A stretch of 64,000 bases of DNA from JADFQT01 sp965216025 (GTDB lineage: Bacteria > Chloroflexota > Dehalococcoidia > Lucifugimonadales > UBA3495), in NCBI GenBank assembly GCA_965216025.1, contig CBDCEX010000010.1, forward strand, positions 71,286-135,285, read 5' to 3'. Below, piece by piece: positions 63,795 to 64,000 of this stretch; the stretch's first letter is position 1, and each line of letters begins with the position of its first letter. A program made the position numbers and the translations under genes. Under the pieces are notes generated by a model. The model had not been told where the DNA came from. It did no database searches and worked only from the letters and a program-made list of their open reading frames with translations.

Positions 63795-64000
63795 TCAAGC
63801 GGCATAACAAAGGGAATCTAAGATTCGTTCAAACATAGGTCGAGACACTTTCCGGATGTCTGGTTTTGTAGGGGACATGCAAAAAGTCTCAGAAACAGGC
63901 CACAGCTGATGACGAACCAGGGCGATGGCGTCGGAGAAGGTGGGCAACCTTTTGGCATACCAGGCGTCCGAGCGCAGCGGAAATCCCTGGTTTCCCTCCA
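63795..64000 (-). CDS. Transposase C-terminus, 5' part beyond the window
   Basis: The frame enters from the window edge and ends FERILDSLCYAA before TGA at 63797-63795. The preceding FPLRSDAWYAKRLPTFSDAI, ALVRHQLWP and FCMSPTKPDIRKVSRP resemble the ends of IS4-type or related DDE transposases (the ...ALCYAA ending). Only 68 residues are visible, so the family is uncertain. Confidence 0.5.
   Translation of the reverse strand, partial: EGNQGFPLRSDAWYAKRLPTFSDAIALVRHQLWPVSETFCMSPTKPDIRKVSRPMFERILDSLCYAA

Overview
The window reads as a chromosomal segment of a high-GC bacterium, most likely a Chloroflexota lineage of the marine or sponge-associated Dehalococcoidia/SAR202 kind. This is inferred from the F420-dependent luciferase-like oxidoreductase, the plant-type leucine-rich-repeat secreted proteins with dockerin-like C-termini, the abundant dispersed palindromic repeats and the IS content. 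No rRNA or other taxonomic anchor is present.

Region 1 (1-18.2 kb) is core chromosome with scattered insertion sequences. It holds a gamma-carbonic-anhydrase-like protein, an LLM-class oxidoreductase, a frameshifted proline/threonine-rich lipoprotein with a helix-hairpin-helix tail, a duplicated-domain protein of unknown function, an SDR dehydrogenase, a family 2 glycosyltransferase, purine genes (purF, purM, purH) and the conserved rpmH-rnpA-yidD-(PQQ propeller lipoprotein)-yidC-jag block, all of the last two groups on the minus strand. Good sigma70-type promoters precede rpmH, purF and the duplicated-domain gene. An ISAs1-family element with an exact 10-bp target duplication sits just upstream of rpmH.

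Region 2 (18.27-about 47.8 kb) is an accessory island. It begins at a tRNA-Leu gene that keeps only its 5' half. It holds a long minus-strand series of small, tightly spaced, often translationally coupled genes (thymidylate kinase, an ATP-grasp-like protein, a PAC2-family protein split by an IS701 element, SplB-like radical SAM protein, zinc-ribbon and small membrane proteins). It also holds an integrase arm domain without a catalytic domain, and a replication-type protein at 42.5 kb. A block of about 0.7-0.9 kb occurs twice, 12.4 kb apart (31.2-31.9 kb and 43.5-44.4 kb). It contains an AT-rich tract with CTACT-type iterons, an inverted repeat, a consensus promoter and a candidate structured RNA of about 94 nt, followed by an opposing zinc-ribbon gene. 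This looks like two related plasmid- or satellite-type replicons integrated in tandem. Between the copies lie a degenerate repeated cassette (35.4-38.4 kb) and a pile-up of IS66, ISAzo13 and IS630 sequences. The right side carries a DUF457-like membrane protein, a tRNA-Gln-like gene without a variable loop, and the start of a DISARM-like helicase cut by an IS1380 remnant.

Region 3 (47.9-62.6 kb) is a secreted-protein locus. It has a short stand-alone copy of a prodomain, then a very large subtilisin-like (S8) protease with LRR and fibronectin-III-like domains, then two further LRR proteins. All three large proteins end in the same EF-hand/dockerin-like module, and nearly identical 340-bp spacers show that the genes arose by tandem duplication. 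All three contain single-base frameshifts, mostly in C or G runs.

Region 4 (62.6-64 kb) has small hypothetical genes and the 3' end of another transposase. Frameshifts across the window are concentrated in multicopy sequence (IS elements, LRR arrays, degenerate repeats), while single-copy housekeeping genes are intact. Unpolished repeat sequence is therefore a serious alternative to real gene decay or phase variation.
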